Below, piece after piece: positions 63,635-64,000 of a DNA stretch of 64,000 nt (positions are counted from its first letter, which is position 1; every line of letters begins with the position of its first letter). The position numbers were made by a program, and so were the translations under genes. The notes below the pieces were generated by a model. It saw only the letters and a list, made by a program, of their open reading frames with translations, was not told the DNA's origin and searched no databases. The stretch lies in contig JBKPAJ010000007.1 in assembly GCA_046726375.1 (NCBI GenBank), positions 44,196 through 108,195 on the forward strand, given 5' to 3'. The DNA comes from DASPWV01 sp046726375. Its GTDB lineage: Bacteria > Acidobacteriota > Vicinamibacteria > Vicinamibacterales > UBA2999.

Positions 63635-64000
63635 CTACGGCAGTGCGCGCAGGTCGACTATCGCGCACGCGACGAACCCGGGGACCGAGAACTCGGTCGT
63701 ATTGTCCGGGTTTTCGATATCGGTCAGTTTTGCATCCGGTTCCGCTTCAAACGCGGCAAACCGGATCGGTTGGTACCGGCCGAGCACGCGCACGCGAATG
63801 CTGCCCTGCCCGCGCTGCTGGCGACGGTTGCCGCCATACGACAACAGCGACAAGCGCGTACGGGTCCTGTCGCCCGTGAGATGTGCGATCACCGTGCTCG
63901 TTCCATACAGTCGGACCAGCCGGTTGTCGTCTCCGATTCTGGCGCGCACGCGCGACACGAATTCGTAGGGATCTGCCGCCGCCTCGCGGGGGAACTCGGG
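63635..64000 (-). CDS. C-terminal part of a gene cut by the window edge
   Basis: 121 residues, open to position 64000, so the N-terminus is outside the window. The sequence has no membrane segment; it reads like beta-rich secreted protein (LVRLYGTSTVIAHLTG, RTRLSLLSYGGNRRQQ, SIRVRVLGRYQPIR), with a final FSVPGFVACAIVDL. The pattern resembles C-terminal domains of exported glycoside-hydrolase-like proteins, which would fit the CBM9-like neighbour, but no family is assigned. Confidence 0.6.
   Translation of the reverse strand, partial: PEFPREAAADPYEFVSRVRARIGDDNRLVRLYGTSTVIAHLTGDRTRTRLSLLSYGGNRRQQRGQGSIRVRVLGRYQPIRFAAFEAEPDAKLTDIENPDNTTEFSVPGFVACAIVDLRALP

Overview
The window is GC-rich, gene-dense bacterial DNA, most likely from an Acidobacteriota member, plausibly of the Vicinamibacteria type. 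The pointers are family-level: a PadR regulator coupled to an 880-aa 'acidobacterial duplicated orphan permease' (ADOP), a decayed Ser/Thr kinase with a PD40-type beta-propeller, an exported PQQ-dependent dehydrogenase, a vanadium haloperoxidase-like protein, and an alternative complex III-like respiratory operon. This is inferred from gene content; no rRNA or tRNA gene was seen.

Layout. 1-5.7 kb: a respiratory operon (mono-haem cytochrome c, pentahaem cytochrome c, MopB/ActB1-like subunit, four-cluster ferredoxin, NrfD/ActC, DUF3341/ActD) followed by a coupled unknown gene. 6.3-10.4 kb: small membrane proteins, an NTF2-like protein, a GNAT acetyltransferase and a PQQ dehydrogenase. 10.4-16.2 kb: a MoxR AAA+ ATPase with two VWA proteins and two exported or anchored partners (Bat-like), interrupted by a 0.7-kb repeat block. 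16.3-19.1 kb: peroxiredoxin, NlpC/P60 hydrolase, pirin. 19.3-28.6 kb: a cell-envelope signalling locus. A tightly overlapping minus-strand operon encodes an FHA protein, a 31-aa membrane peptide, a PP2C phosphatase fused to an external beta-helix, a Ser/Thr kinase, a SEDS glycosyltransferase fused to a class B penicillin-binding protein, and a second FHA protein. Diverging from it is a winged-helix/FHA regulator. It resembles the actinobacterial pstP-rodA-pbpA-pknAB-fhaAB cluster, but with gene fusions.

28.6-42.9 kb: WYL-like protein, haloperoxidase, HxlR regulator, PadR/ADOP pair, STAS-like and DinB proteins, tandem GT87 enzymes, a GT9 enzyme, CPBP protease, acetyltransferase, DHFR-like reductase with a basic tail, DUF3995-like and DinB proteins. 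42.9-50.7 kb: an accessory stretch of low coding density with tiny basic proteins, a truncated secreted gene, an ankyrin-type protein, a ParDE-like toxin-antitoxin pair, a transposase remnant and an exported methyltransferase.

50.7-60.6 kb: a sugar-acid/amino-sugar catabolic neighbourhood: KDPG aldolase and KDG kinase in the cytoplasm, next to exported versions of normally cytoplasmic enzyme families (two amidohydrolases, a SelA/DgaE-like PLP enzyme, an RraA-like protein), then ApbE and a beta-propeller lactonase. 60.6-64 kb: a scrambled kinase-propeller pseudogene, a CBM9-like protein and a partial gene at the edge.

A recurring oddity cuts across the window. At least seven gene boundaries carry low-complexity blocks in which a short degenerate 'word' is repeated on one strand and then as its reverse complement, making large imperfect hairpins. 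Different loci use different words (GATGTGGC, AGGGAGATC, AGGTTCC, GATTTGGA, AATGCAAAATG), and two words are each used at two distant loci.
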